Origin: Aquidulcibacter paucihalophilus
GTDB taxonomy: Bacteria > Pseudomonadota > Alphaproteobacteria > Caulobacterales > Caulobacteraceae
Direction: 5' to 3'
Length of the DNA: 64,000 bases
Assembly: GCA_030285985.1 (NCBI GenBank)
Contig: CP127384.1
Location: forward strand, 1,166,501 to 1,230,500
Shown: positions 46,428 through 61,050 of the stretch, piece after piece
How the letters are laid out: each line of letters starts with the position of its first letter
How positions within the stretch are numbered: the stretch's first letter is position 1
The notes under the pieces: model-generated
What the model was told of the DNA's origin: nothing
The model's database searches: none
What the model saw: only the letters and a program-made list of their open reading frames with translations
Made by a program: the position numbers and the translations under genes

Positions 46428-47054
46428 TCAGGCCCCGTAGCGGGCCAGGAAGGTATCCACCGCGTCCTCGACAATCTCGGCATTGGTGCGCCGGACCGCG
46501 ATCTCGTCGCCGGTGACCAGCGGCACGAAGAAGACCGGGTGCTCGATCATCCCCATCAGGTGACCCGCCGCGCGGGAGGGCCGGTCGATGGGCTTGAGGG
46601 TGCCGGCCGCGCTCTGGACTTTCAGGATGCTGATGAGGGTGGCCCCGAAGGCCAGTTGGCCGTGTTCGAAGAACCGCTGCGCCACCGCCTGGAAACGCGG
46701 TCTTTCCGCCATCACGAGACGGAAGACGGCCCGGACGAAGGGGTCGCTCATGAAGGCGGCATAGGCATCCGCGAAGCTGATCAGCTGCTGGCGGGCGTCA
46801 CCATCCAGGGATACGACGCCGGCCATCTGCCGCGCGAAATCCTGGGCGGCGTCGTCGATCACGGAAGTGAACAGCTGGGCCTTGCCCTCGAACAGCGCAT
46901 AGAGGGTCGCCGTCGAAACGCCCGCCTCCCGGGCGATCGGCTCGATCTTCGTCGCCGCATAGCCGTCGCTGACGAAGGCCTTGCGGGCGTAACGGAGGAT
47001 CGCCTGTCGCTTGGGATCGAGGGTGGCGTGAGAGCCGACGCCGGGGCCGTGCAT
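46428..47054 (-). CDS. TetR/AcrR family transcriptional regulator
   Basis: A 208-residue regulator. The N-terminal HTH is typical (KRQAILRYARKAFVSDGYAATKIEPIAREAGVSTATLYALFEGKAQLF, residues about 16-62). The C-terminal ligand domain resembles the TetR_C/AefR-like group (FVRAVFRLVMAERPRFQAVAQRFFEHGQ). The start at 47054 gives the normal length. Its upstream region has a CGTCAC/GTGACG inverted repeat and an 11-base motif shared with the acyl-CoA ligase gene. The ligand is unknown; a fatty-acyl-related one is a guess from that link. Confidence 0.88.
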   Translation of the reverse strand: MHGPGVGSHATLDPKRQAILRYARKAFVSDGYAATKIEPIAREAGVSTATLYALFEGKAQLFTSVIDDAAQDFARQMAGVVSLDGDARQQLISFADAYAAFMSDPFVRAVFRLVMAERPRFQAVAQRFFEHGQLAFGATLISILKVQSAAGTLKPIDRPSRAAGHLMGMIEHPVFFVPLVTGDEIAVRRTNAEIVEDAVDTFLARYGA

Positions 47055-47060
47055 GTAATT

Positions 47061-47089
47061 CGTCACTCGCTGAATGTGGCAGGGTGACG
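47061..47089. promoter_or_regulatory. Inverted repeat upstream of the TetR gene
   Basis: CGTCAC (47061-47066) and GTGACG (47084-47089) face each other across 17 bases, starting 6 bases before the TetR start codon. The right arm is within GGCAGGGTGAC (47078-47088), repeated at 47829-47839. Confidence 0.4.
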
Positions 47090-47133
47090 TGTGAGACCGC
47101 GGGCGGTCAAGGCCAGAAGAACGCTGTTCTCGC

Positions 47134-47781
47134 CTATTCCCCCAAAATGGGTACCAGCAAGGGGTGCGCAAGCACCGGGGCCGCCAGCCGCACCACGGCC
47201 TGGGGATCCTCGAGACGCACGGCGGCGGTGGCGTCGGCCACGATGAAGTCGGCGTTCAGCCGTGAGGGCTCGGTCAGCCGTTCATGCCCCGGCCGGACGG
47301 TGGCCAGATACTGGGCGATCACCGAATCCGCCGTCCGGCCCCGCTCGGTCTGGTCGCGGAGCAGGCGGCGGATGAACCGGATATCCGCCGGTGTGTCGAC
47401 GAACACCCGAATGTCGAACAGGGCGGTCAGGTCGGGCGTGCAAAGCACATGGGTGCCCTCGACGATGACCACCTCGGCGGCCCGCACCGGCTCTCCGCCC
47501 GGCTCCCGCCCGTGGTGGATGAAGGAATAGAGGGGGGCCTCGATGTCCCGTCCCGCCTTAAGCTCGGACAGGTCGCGGACCATCAGTTCGTGGTCCCGCG
47601 CCGCCACGTCGTCGAAATCAAAGGTCGCGGGATCGAAGTCGGGCAGGCTCGCCGCGTCGCGATAATAGGCATCCTCGCGCAGCAGCACCGCCGCGCCTTC
47701 GGGCAGGGCAGAAACCAGGGCCTCGGCGAGCGTGCTCTTGCCGGAGCCGGAGCCACCGGTGATGGCGATGAGGATGGGCAT
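47134..47781 (-). CDS. udk: Uridine kinase-like P-loop kinase
   Basis: A 215-residue P-loop NTPase. Walker A is GGSGSGKST at residues 9-17. The uridine-kinase features are LREDAYYRD, FDFDDVAARDHELM, PLYSFIHHGREP, VVIVEGTHVLCTPDLTALFDIRVFVDTPADIRFIRRLLRDQTERGR. It would phosphorylate uridine or cytidine in pyrimidine salvage, although the family also contains phosphoribulokinase-like members. It ends 79 bases from the TetR start region and points the same way. Confidence 0.85.
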   Translation of the reverse strand: MPILIAITGGSGSGKSTLAEALVSALPEGAAVLLREDAYYRDAASLPDFDPATFDFDDVAARDHELMVRDLSELKAGRDIEAPLYSFIHHGREPGGEPVRAAEVVIVEGTHVLCTPDLTALFDIRVFVDTPADIRFIRRLLRDQTERGRTADSVIAQYLATVRPGHERLTEPSRLNADFIVADATAAVRLEDPQAVVRLAAPVLAHPLLVPILGE

Positions 47782-47828
47782 GAACCGCTTCCAGGACCGG
47801 AGACAGGGTTTGGCAAGGCCCGTCTAAC

Positions 47829-47850
47829 GGCAGGGTGACCTCACGTCACG
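47829..47850. promoter_or_regulatory. GGCAGGGTGAC motif with GTGAC/GTCAC inverted repeat upstream of the acyl-CoA ligase gene
   Basis: GGCAGGGTGAC (47829-47839) is identical over 11 bases to the motif before the TetR gene. Within it GTGAC pairs with GTCAC (47845-47849) across five bases. It lies 76 bases before the ligase start. A TetR operator is the likely meaning; this is inference. Confidence 0.4.
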
Positions 47851-47925
47851 TTGCTTATCACCGATCACGCCGATAGCGTGTTTCCCAAGCGCCTCGAAAA
47901 GCAGGTGCAGGCTTGAGGGATCGTG

Positions 47926-49560
<1,635 letters not shown>

Positions 49561-49564
49561 TCCG

Positions 49565-50254
49565 ATGGCGCGCCGCACGCCCGGTGCCGGGCGCGTCCAG
49601 GCGCTGGCCCTGCTCGCGGCCGCGGCGCCGGCCCTGATTGTGATCGCGGCCCTGGGGACCCGCGTGGGTGCCTGGCCGGTCGAGGTCGGCTATGACGTGC
49701 TGACCCTGCAGGTCGGCTGGGGCCTCGCCTTCGTCGGCGCGGCGGCGGCGCTCGGTGCCCTGGTTCTCGCCTTCGCCAGCTTCCGCAAACTCGGCGTCAT
49801 GGCCATTGCCGCCGTCCTCGTCGCCGGCGTGACCCTCGGCGGTTTCATCTGGCAAAAGGCCCGGCTTTCGGCCGGTCCGGTGGAAAACGTCAGCACCGAC
49901 CTGGTCGAGGTGCCGGGCTTCGGCGACCTCGGCGCGGAGCGGAGCGGGCAGGGACCCGGTCCCGCCGTGGGCGCGGATGCCTGCCCTGGTGCCCTGCCGG
50001 TCATGCGCCAGATCGCGCCGACCGCCGCCATCTATGCGCTCGAACAGGCCGGCTTCACCCTGAGGGGCGCGGGCGTGGCGCGGGCGGACGGCAGCCAGGA
50101 AGGCTTCTGGTTCGGCGTCGACCATGACGCCGTCATCCGCATTCGCCCCGGCCGCACGGACATTCGCGTCGCCGCCCGCGACCACCGGCCTCACGGCGGC
50201 GAGGCCTGCCGTCTGGCCACCGCCATCAGTGAGACCCTGCGCGCCGCCGGCTGA
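49565..50254 (+). CDS. DUF1499-type membrane protein
   Basis: A 229-residue protein with three hydrophobic segments in the first 100 residues (ALALLAAAAPALIVIAAL, LAFVGAAAALGALVLAF, VMAIAAVLVAGVTLGGF), then a soluble domain resembling DUF1499 (CPGALPVMRQIAPTAAIYALEQAGFTLRG, HDAVIRIRPGRTDIRVAARDHRPHGGEACRLATAI). Two cysteines in that domain could pair outside the membrane. The function is unknown. It starts 4 bases after the acyl-CoA ligase and is probably cotranscribed. Confidence 0.75.
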   Translation: MARRTPGAGRVQALALLAAAAPALIVIAALGTRVGAWPVEVGYDVLTLQVGWGLAFVGAAAALGALVLAFASFRKLGVMAIAAVLVAGVTLGGFIWQKARLSAGPVENVSTDLVEVPGFGDLGAERSGQGPGPAVGADACPGALPVMRQIAPTAAIYALEQAGFTLRGAGVARADGSQEGFWFGVDHDAVIRIRPGRTDIRVAARDHRPHGGEACRLATAISETLRAAG

Positions 50255-50256
50255 GG

Positions 50257-51159
50257 CTAGATCAGCGTCCAGTCCGCATCGATTGCCGGCTCGGGCGCGG
50301 CCCGCACCCGTCCCGCCCGCTCCAGCGCGATCAGATGGGCCCAGACCGAGAGGCTGGCCGCCGGCCAGAGCCGCGAATCCACGGCGGCGTAGAGACTCGG
50401 GACCATGTCGGCGATCCGCCGGTCGCCCGCCGCCAGTCGCTCCAGCACCTGCGCCTCGCGGCCCAGCCGGTGCGCCCGATAGGCCGCCAGGAACGGCCCC
50501 GGCTCTGTAATGGGCGCGCCGTGGGTCGGCCAGATCGTCGAGAAGCCACGCGCGATCACGGTCTCGAGGCTGGCCATATAGGCGGCCATGTCGCCGTCCG
50601 GCGGTGCCACGATGGTCGTCGACCACCCCATGATGTGGTCCCCGCTGAACAGCGCGTTCTCGTCCGGAAGGACAAAGGCCATGTGATTGGACGCGTGGCC
50701 GGGCGTGGCGAGGGCCTCAAGGGTCCAGCCGTCGCCCTCCAGCCGCTCGCCGCCCTTCAGGACGATGTCCGGCGCGAAGGTATCGTCGTCATCCTCGTCC
50801 AGCGACGCGGAGGCGTGGATGGTGCGCGCCGGCGGGGCCGCGGCCAGGACCGGTGCCCCCACGGCCCGGGCGAACGGGTGGGCGAGGGGGGCGTGGTCGC
50901 GGTGGGTGTGGGTCACCAGCACGTGGCTGACCCGCTGGCCCTCGACGGCCGCCAGCAGGGCCGACAGATGGGCGTCGTCCAGCGGGCCGGGGTCGATCAC
51001 CGCCACGCCTGCGCCCGGGGCGTCACGGCCGACGATATAGGTCCCGGTCCCCGTGTAGGTGAACGGCCCCGGATTGTCGGCGACCACGCGCCGGATCAGC
51101 GGCGAGACCTGGTCGGCACGCCCGTATTCGAACGGCGACATTGATACGAAAGGGATCAT
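50257..51159 (-). CDS. Metallo-beta-lactamase fold hydrolase (LACTB2-like)
   Basis: A 300-residue MBL-fold protein with the full metal motif THTHRDHAPL, then LATPGHASNHMAFVLPDENALFSGDHIMGWSTTIVAPPDGDMAAYMASLE and WPTHGAPI. The C-terminal winged-helix-like segment (REAQVLERLAAGDRRIADMVPSLY) is that of LACTB2-type proteins, some of which are ribonucleases. Bacterial members have no settled substrate. An internal ATG at residue 7 could also serve. It converges on the DUF1499 gene with 2 bases between. Confidence 0.88.
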   Translation of the reverse strand: MIPFVSMSPFEYGRADQVSPLIRRVVADNPGPFTYTGTGTYIVGRDAPGAGVAVIDPGPLDDAHLSALLAAVEGQRVSHVLVTHTHRDHAPLAHPFARAVGAPVLAAAPPARTIHASASLDEDDDDTFAPDIVLKGGERLEGDGWTLEALATPGHASNHMAFVLPDENALFSGDHIMGWSTTIVAPPDGDMAAYMASLETVIARGFSTIWPTHGAPITEPGPFLAAYRAHRLGREAQVLERLAAGDRRIADMVPSLYAAVDSRLWPAASLSVWAHLIALERAGRVRAAPEPAIDADWTLI

Positions 51160-51216
51160 CCGGCGCGGCCCGCCCCTTGCCTCAGGACCCCGGTAATCTT
51201 CCGCGGAGTCCCTGAA

Positions 51217-51363
51217 GTGGCCGTTTCCATCGCCTTGGCTGTCTCAAATCGGCTCCAGCCCATTGCCCTGGCCCTTATGTGTCTCATGGCGATGCAACTC
51301 GTCCTGGCGTCCTGCACGCCGGAGCCGGCGCCCTACGCCACCCGCGTGGCCATCCTGCGCTAG
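51217..51363 (+). CDS. Tiny lipoprotein of 48 residues
   Basis: A short frame from a GTG at 51217 with GCGGAG 10 bases upstream. It encodes a basic/hydrophobic signal with several leucines, alanines and methionines, a lipobox LASC, and only 16 mature residues (CTPEPAPYATRVAILR). ATGs at 51277, 51286 and 51292 could start shorter forms but would cut the signal. Its stop lies 4 bases from the stop of the converging gene. The lipobox and ribosome site support it, but it is short and untested. Confidence 0.45.
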   Translation: MAVSIALAVSNRLQPIALALMCLMAMQLVLASCTPEPAPYATRVAILR

Positions 51364-51367
51364 GCCC

Positions 51368-51766
51368 TTACAGCGGGACCCGGCCGAGATCGTAGCCCGC
51401 GGACGCGGCAATCTCGCGCAGGACGTCCGCATCCACGCCCTCCCGCCGTTGCGCCATGGCCCAGGCTGCGGTCGAGCGCATGCCGGAGCGGCAGAACATG
51501 GCCGTCGGAACGCCGTCGGCCAGCGTAGCCGCGACCGCCGTGACCTGATCCGCCCCCGGCAGACCGGACACCGGGATCCAGACAAAGGCCAGACCGGCGT
51601 CACGCGCGGCGGCCTCCATCTCCGAGGCGGAGGGCTGGCCGGGCTCCTCGCCATCCGGCCGGTTGCTGATGACCCGGCCGAATCCGGACGCCGCGAGCGC
51701 GGGCATGTCGTCCGGGGACAGCTGGGCGGAGACCGAAACCGTCGGCGAGAGGGGGCGGAGCGTCAT
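51368..51766 (-). CDS. TIGR01244/DUF442-type sulfurtransferase or phosphatase
   Basis: A 132-residue protein beginning MTLRPLSPTVSVSAQLSPDDMPALAASGFGRVISNRPDGEEPGQPS, the signature of the TIGR01244 (beta-lactamase-hydrolase-like) phosphatase/sulfurtransferase family. The active-site loop is MFCRSGMRST, with a rhodanese-type cysteine six-residue loop. In other bacteria this domain is fused to sulfide-oxidising MBL enzymes; here it stands alone. The start at 51766 is two bases after the stop of the upstream gene, so the two form an operon. Confidence 0.85.
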   Translation of the reverse strand: MTLRPLSPTVSVSAQLSPDDMPALAASGFGRVISNRPDGEEPGQPSASEMEAAARDAGLAFVWIPVSGLPGADQVTAVAATLADGVPTAMFCRSGMRSTAAWAMAQRREGVDADVLREIAASAGYDLGRVPL

Positions 51767-51768
51767 CG

Positions 51769-52284
51769 CTACTGCCTCCGCACCCGGACGGCCCGGCTGT
51801 CGTCCACGGTCAGCAGGAAGCTGCCCAGCGACGCTTTGCGCACCCGGACGGTCTGTCCGGGGCGGTTCTGGAAGCGGACACGCTCGGAATCGATCTGACG
51901 CCACACGCTGCCGTCCGCCAGCCGGAAGACCCATCGGCCTTCGCCGACCAGCGAGGCGCTCTGCAGCGTGGACTCGATAGATTCGATCTCGACCGCGCCC
52001 TCCGGGCCGAACAGTCGGGGCAGGGACGGCATTTCGAAGCCGAACAGCTGACGGCGCGTTTCGGCGACTCCGGCGCGGTCGATCACCACGAGGTCGCCCT
52101 GACGCTGGGCGGTGTCCAGCGCCCCCGCCGCCGTGTCGAAACAGGCCAGCCGGGCCGTGTTGTCCGCGATGCCACGGCAGGCCATCAGCCGCTCAAGCGT
52201 CTCGGGCCGGTCCTGGGGCGGCACCGCCTGGGTCGAGAGGGTCGAAGCCGCCGCCAGCGCTGCAAGGCCGGAAATCAAAGACAT
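51769..52284 (-). CDS. Exported protein of unknown function with paired cysteines
   Basis: A 171-residue protein with a signal peptide (MSLISGLAALAAASTLSTQA). An N-terminal cysteine motif (LMACRGIADNTARLACFDTAAG) occurs in many small exported proteins, including some type VI-associated ones, and probably forms a disulphide. The C-terminal half is a predicted small beta-barrel (GEGRWVFRLADGSVWRQIDSERVRFQNRPGQTVRVRKASLGSFLLTVD). The function is unknown. It is two bases upstream of the TIGR01244 gene and divergent from the large TonB receptor. Confidence 0.75.
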   Translation of the reverse strand: MSLISGLAALAAASTLSTQAVPPQDRPETLERLMACRGIADNTARLACFDTAAGALDTAQRQGDLVVIDRAGVAETRRQLFGFEMPSLPRLFGPEGAVEIESIESTLQSASLVGEGRWVFRLADGSVWRQIDSERVRFQNRPGQTVRVRKASLGSFLLTVDDSRAVRVRRQ

Positions 52285-52421
52285 CGGTTCAACCTCGATA
52301 AAACCTGCTTCAGGCAGGCTCCTTCAGTCGGACAAGACGACCGCAGGGTCAACCTCCCGGGCCTGCAACCGCGGGTGTGTCCGCATCGTGGCCTAAATAC
52401 GACAGTTACGCTTCGACATAG

Positions 52422-52435
52422 TTACAGCGGTGTAA
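52422..52435. promoter_or_regulatory. Short palindrome in the gap before the large TonB receptor
   Basis: TTACA and TGTAA face each other across four bases in an AT-rich patch of the 290-base divergent gap (52285-52575). It overlaps a poor -10-like TAATTT. The rest of the gap shows no clear promoter or riboswitch; in particular I see no cobalamin-riboswitch core. Confidence 0.3.
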
Positions 52436-52575
52436 TTTGGCTGGTCGTTGAGCGGGCGGAGGGCATACCCTTGCTCAACTGCGGTCGGATTCCGTCCGCG
52501 GGGGAAGGGAATATTCCATTCTAAGGCCTCGGGAGCCCGGTTTTACGGATGCTGCCGAACATCAGGAGACGACCT

Positions 52576-55563
52576 TTGAGAACCCAGAAAATCCGCAATC
52601 GGCTGCTGACGACGACGATGATCGGCGGATTCGCCGCTCTCGCCTTCGCCATGCCCGCCATGGCCCAGGACGCTGATGCGTCGCAGGACCTTGACGATGT
52701 CATCGTCACCGGCTCGCGCATCCCGCAAGCCAACCTCGTCACCACCAGCCCGGTGACCCAGGTCACTGGCGAGGACATCGACGTCGCGGGTGTGACCCGG
52801 GTCGAAGACCTGATCTCGCAACTGCCGCAAGCCTTCGCCGCCCAGAACTCGACCGTCTCGAACGGCGCTTCGGGCACGGCCACGGTTTCGCTGCGCAACC
52901 TCGGCTCGTCGCGCACCCTGGTGCTGATCGACGGTCGCCGCATGGGTTACGGCTCGCCGAACGACGACGCCGCCGACCTGAACCAGATCCCGGAACAACT
53001 CGTTGAGCGCGTTGAAGTCCTGACCGGCGGCGCCTCCGCCGTTTACGGCTCGGATGCTGTCGCCGGCGTCGTCAACTTCATCATGAAGAAGGACTTCGAA
53101 GGCCTGCAGATCGACGCCCAGTACGGCTTCTATCAGCACAACAACGACTATGACGGCGTCGGCAACGTGCGGGCTGAAATCGCCCGTCGCGCCCTGACCA
53201 ACGCTGCGCAGTTCCAACTGCCGGACGACAACGTCTCCGACGGTGAGAGCCGCTCGCTGAACGTGACCCTCGGCGTTTCCTCGCCGGACGGCCGCGGCAA
53301 CGTGATGGCCTACGCCGGCTACCGCAACAACAACCCGATCCTCCAGGCCGACCGCGACTATTCGGGCTGCTCGATCGGCGCGCCGAACGCCGGCTCGGGT
53401 CCGAGCACCTATTCCTGCGGCGGTTCGGGCACCTCGTTCCCCGGCCAGTTCACGGACTTCTCGACCTTCGCCTACACCGTGGGCGCCGGCCGCACCTTCG
53501 TGCCGTACAACGGCAACGTGAACGCCTATAACTTCGGCCCGCTGAACTACTATCAGCGCCCGGATGAGCGTTACACCCTGGGCGCCTTCGGTCGCTACGA
53601 GCTCAACGACAAGGCCGAAGTCTTCGGCCAGCTGATGTTCTCCGACTATTCGTCGGTCGCGCAGATCGCTCCGTCGGGCAGCTTCTTCAGCGTCGGCGAC
53701 ATCAACTGCGACAGCCCGCTCCTGTCGGCCCAGCAGCGCACGGCCATCAACTGTACGCCTGCCGACATCCTCGCCGGCAACCGCGTGCCGATGTATGTCG
53801 CCCGTCGCAACGTTGAAGGCGGCGGCCGTCGTGACGACCTGAACTACACCTCGTACCGCGGCGTCGCCGGTGTGCGTGGTGAGATCACGGCCGGCTGGAA
53901 CTACGACATCGCGGCCCAGTTCTCGCGGGTTCGTCTGGCGCGTACCTACCAGAACGACTTCTCGGTCACCCGCCTGACCCGCGCCCTCGACGTCGTCAGC
54001 GTCGGCGGCACGCCGACCTGCCGTTCGGTTGTCAACGGCACCGATCCGACCTGCGTGCCCTACGACATCTTCGGCACCAACACCGTCACCCAGGCGGCGC
54101 TGGACTACCTGCAGATCCCGCTGATCCAGACCGGTGAAACGACCCAGCAGGTCGTGACCGCCGCCATCACGGGTGACACGGGCTGGTCGATGCCGACCTC
54201 GTCGCGCACCGTCCAGGTCGCGTTCGGCGCCGAGTACCGCCGCGACGCCCTGTCCTCCGAAACCGATGCCGCCTTCCAGACCGGCGACGGCGCCGGCCAG
54301 GGCGGACCCACGATCGGCATCACGGGTGATGCGGACGTCGCCGAAGTCTTCGGTGAAATCCAGATCCCGCTCGCCGACGATCAACCCTGGGCCTACTCGG
54401 CCTCGATCGACGCCGCCTACCGTCGTTCGGAGTACGAGAACATCGGCACCGACACCTACAAGGTCGGCGCTGACTACGCCCCGATCGAGGACATCCGCTT
54501 CCGCGCCAGCTACTCGCGCGCGGTTCGCGCCCCGAACGTGATCGAACTCTTCGCCGCGCAGGGCTTCAACCTGTTCGACGCTGACAACGATCCCTGCGAC
54601 GACCTGAACGACGACGGCGTGCTGAACAACAGCGTTCCGGCGGCGTGCATCGGCTCCGGCGGACACCAGGTCACCCTGGCCCAGTCGGACAGCGGCGCTC
54701 TGAACAGCCCGGCTGGCCAGTACAACTTCCTGGGCGGCGGTAACCCGAACCTGAACCCCGAAGAAGCCGACACCTACACCTACGGTGTGGTCTGGACGCC
54801 TTCCTTCGTCCCGGGCTTCAACATCTCGGTCGACTACTTCGACATCCAGGTCGACGGCCTGATCTCGACGGTCGGTTCGCTGAACACCTTCGACCTCTGC
54901 TACGCGCAGGCCGATGCTGCCGCCTGCGGCCGCATCAACCGTAACGCCGGCGGCCAACTGTGGGTCGGTTCGGGCTTCGTTGAAGACCTGAACAACAACA
55001 TCGGTGGTCTGCAGACCTCGGGTATCGACGTGAACTCCAACTACGCCTTCGACTTCGAAGACGTTGGCATGTCGAACATGGGCTCGATGCAGCTGTCGTT
55101 CGTCGGCACCTACCTGAGCGAGCTGGTCACCGACACCGGCCTGGGCGGTCCCGCCTCGGTCTATGACTGCACCGGCTTCTACGCCAACCAGTGCGGCGTT
55201 CCGAACCCGGAATGGCGCTCGCGCGCCCGCGCCACCTGGCTCACCCCGTGGGGCGTGGACGTTTCGGGCACGTGGCGTCACTACGGCGAGGTTGAACTCG
55301 CCGTGCTGAACGGCACGACCGGTACGCTGAACAACGGCGGCACCCGTCTGGATCGCTACTTCGACGCCGAGAACTACTTCGACCTCGCGGCGACCTGGGG
55401 CATCACGGACACCGTCACCGTTCGTGCCGGCGTCAACAACGTGTTCGATAACGACCCGCAACTGTCCTACAGCGTTGGTACGACCGGCAACGGTAACACC
55501 TACCCGCAGCTGTATGATGCGCTGGGCCGTTACTTCTTCTTCGGTGTCACCGCCAACTTCTAA
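52576..55563 (+). CDS. TonB-dependent receptor (large, N-terminal TonB box)
   Basis: A 995-residue outer-membrane receptor. After a signal peptide ending AMAQ comes the TonB box (LDDVIVTGSRI). The plug follows (VEDLISQLPQAFAAQNSTVSNGASGTATVSLRN, RTLVLIDGRRMGYG, ERVEVLTGGASAVYGSDAVAGVVNFIMKKDFEG). The long barrel ends in F (FFFGVTANF). The TTG at 52576 is preferred because AGGAGAC lies 5-6 bases upstream; an ATG at 52549 has no such site. This is the large Caulobacterales/Sphingomonadales receptor type, usually for glycans or other organics. Codon use is strongly biased to C/G-ending optimal codons, suggesting high expression. A strong terminator follows. Confidence 0.93.
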   Translation: MRTQKIRNRLLTTTMIGGFAALAFAMPAMAQDADASQDLDDVIVTGSRIPQANLVTTSPVTQVTGEDIDVAGVTRVEDLISQLPQAFAAQNSTVSNGASGTATVSLRNLGSSRTLVLIDGRRMGYGSPNDDAADLNQIPEQLVERVEVLTGGASAVYGSDAVAGVVNFIMKKDFEGLQIDAQYGFYQHNNDYDGVGNVRAEIARRALTNAAQFQLPDDNVSDGESRSLNVTLGVSSPDGRGNVMAYAGYRNNNPILQADRDYSGCSIGAPNAGSGPSTYSCGGSGTSFPGQFTDFSTFAYTVGAGRTFVPYNGNVNAYNFGPLNYYQRPDERYTLGAFGRYELNDKAEVFGQLMFSDYSSVAQIAPSGSFFSVGDINCDSPLLSAQQRTAINCTPADILAGNRVPMYVARRNVEGGGRRDDLNYTSYRGVAGVRGEITAGWNYDIAAQFSRVRLARTYQNDFSVTRLTRALDVVSVGGTPTCRSVVNGTDPTCVPYDIFGTNTVTQAALDYLQIPLIQTGETTQQVVTAAITGDTGWSMPTSSRTVQVAFGAEYRRDALSSETDAAFQTGDGAGQGGPTIGITGDADVAEVFGEIQIPLADDQPWAYSASIDAAYRRSEYENIGTDTYKVGADYAPIEDIRFRASYSRAVRAPNVIELFAAQGFNLFDADNDPCDDLNDDGVLNNSVPAACIGSGGHQVTLAQSDSGALNSPAGQYNFLGGGNPNLNPEEADTYTYGVVWTPSFVPGFNISVDYFDIQVDGLISTVGSLNTFDLCYAQADAAACGRINRNAGGQLWVGSGFVEDLNNNIGGLQTSGIDVNSNYAFDFEDVGMSNMGSMQLSFVGTYLSELVTDTGLGGPASVYDCTGFYANQCGVPNPEWRSRARATWLTPWGVDVSGTWRHYGEVELAVLNGTTGTLNNGGTRLDRYFDAENYFDLAATWGITDTVTVRAGVNNVFDNDPQLSYSVGTTGNGNTYPQLYDALGRYFFFGVTANF

Positions 55564-55585
55564 GGCCTGATATCAAGAACATCTG

Positions 55586-55618
55586 GGGCGGCGGATCTTC
55601 GGGTCCGCCGCCCTTTTT
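55586..55618 (+). terminator. Terminator after the large TonB receptor
   Basis: Perfect 10-bp stem (55586-55595 with 55604-55613), 8-nt loop, then TTTTT. Confidence 0.87.
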
Positions 55619-55706
55619 GTTGCCGGAACGCCTGCCGCAGAAAAACCATCTGCCCTGTTCAAGCGTTGCGGTCTGACCTTCCCGTCCCACGACCCCGGAT
55701 GTCTTT

Positions 55707-56243
<537 letters not shown>

Positions 56244-56265
56244 CACGGCCCCACGGCGGGCCGGT

Positions 56266-57216
56266 CTATGCCTTCCGGAACGCCAATCGCCAGCTGATCA
56301 ACTGACCGCCGGCGTCGGCCATTTCGTCGCTTTCGGTGAGAACCAGGCCGGCCCGTTCCGCCCGCAGGAGGAAGAGGTCCCGACCCGGACGGTCCAGCGC
56401 GGCGAGGGTCTGACTTTGCTGACGGTGTCGCCAGGCCGAATTGCCGGTTTCGAAGACGTCCAGCCGGGCGAGGGCGCTTTCCGGCTCCCATGAGGCGACG
56501 CCCCGCGCCAGGTCATCGAGATAGCTCACAAAATAGCGCACCGGTTCGAACGCCGCCGTCGCCCCGAGCCGGCCGACAGCCTGCTGCACCGCGCTCCGCA
56601 GGGCCTCTTCCGCTGCAGTGGCAGGCAAGCCCTTGAGGTGGGCGGTGAAGGCGCGGCGGGCGTGGCGGATTGCGCCGGACTTGCCCAGCACCGCGTCATA
56701 GGCCGCGATCTGCTCCACCGTCTGCCGGGTGATGACGCTGTCGGAATGGTGGATCAGCATCAACGCCCGTCCGCCCGGTTTCAGCACCCGTCCCAGTTCC
56801 TGCAGCGCGGACCGGGTGTCCGCATATTCGATCCCGAACTGTGACATGGCCCCGTCGAAGGACGCCGCCGGGAAAGGCAGCGCCTCCAGCGCCACGCCAC
56901 CCAGCATCCGGCAGTCGGCGGGCAGGCGCGTCCGGGCGGCGTCGACATCGGCATAGTCGACGCCCGTGATCGCGAATGTCTTTCCACGTGCTGCGGCAGC
57001 GACGCTCGCATAGCCAGCGACCTGACCGTTTCCGGTGGCCAGATCCAGCAGATGCGCGCCGGTATCGAAGGACTGGAACCAGTTCTCCCAGACCGGCTCG
57101 GTGTCAAAGGCGACCGGTCCGGTCGCCGTCTGCACCGTCATGACGTCGGTGCGACCGCTTCGCCAATAGTCGCTCCAGTGCCAGCCGCGCCGCTTCTCTG
57201 AAGGCGAAGGGCTCAT
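56266..57216 (-). CDS. Class I SAM-dependent methyltransferase
   Basis: A 316-residue Rossmann-fold methyltransferase. SAM-binding motif I is LLDLATGNGQVAG; motif II-like VDYADVDAAR; then LEALPFPAASFDGAMSQFGIEYADT and the post-motif LGRVLKPGGRALMLIHHSDSVITRQ. The front has WHWSDYWRSGRTD. The C-terminal third (about 110 residues) is an extra helical region that probably defines the substrate, which is unknown. It stands alone between the exported protein and metH. Confidence 0.85.
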   Translation of the reverse strand: MSPSPSEKRRGWHWSDYWRSGRTDVMTVQTATGPVAFDTEPVWENWFQSFDTGAHLLDLATGNGQVAGYASVAAAARGKTFAITGVDYADVDAARTRLPADCRMLGGVALEALPFPAASFDGAMSQFGIEYADTRSALQELGRVLKPGGRALMLIHHSDSVITRQTVEQIAAYDAVLGKSGAIRHARRAFTAHLKGLPATAAEEALRSAVQQAVGRLGATAAFEPVRYFVSYLDDLARGVASWEPESALARLDVFETGNSAWRHRQQSQTLAALDRPGRDLFLLRAERAGLVLTESDEMADAGGQLISWRLAFRKA

Positions 57217-57312
57217 GCCGGCTCCAGTCAGAACATGAACGGGACCGCGCCGGGCCGCGCCTGACGCCCTGTCTTGTTAGATCAACCCACCGGTCCGGCC
57301 AAGCGGCCGGTG

Positions 57313-61046
<3,734 letters not shown>

Positions 61047-61050
<4 letters not shown>

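Noticed and set aside
52285..52575. Cobalamin riboswitch before the large TonB receptor
   Set aside because: The gap lacks the conserved B12-box core; only a short palindrome and weak promoter-like boxes are present.
52543..55461. 972-codon open frame antisense to the large TonB receptor
   Set aside because: Its product is rich in Val, Arg, Asp and Gly in the pattern given by the complement of a biased GC-rich gene, has no ribosome site and no domain.
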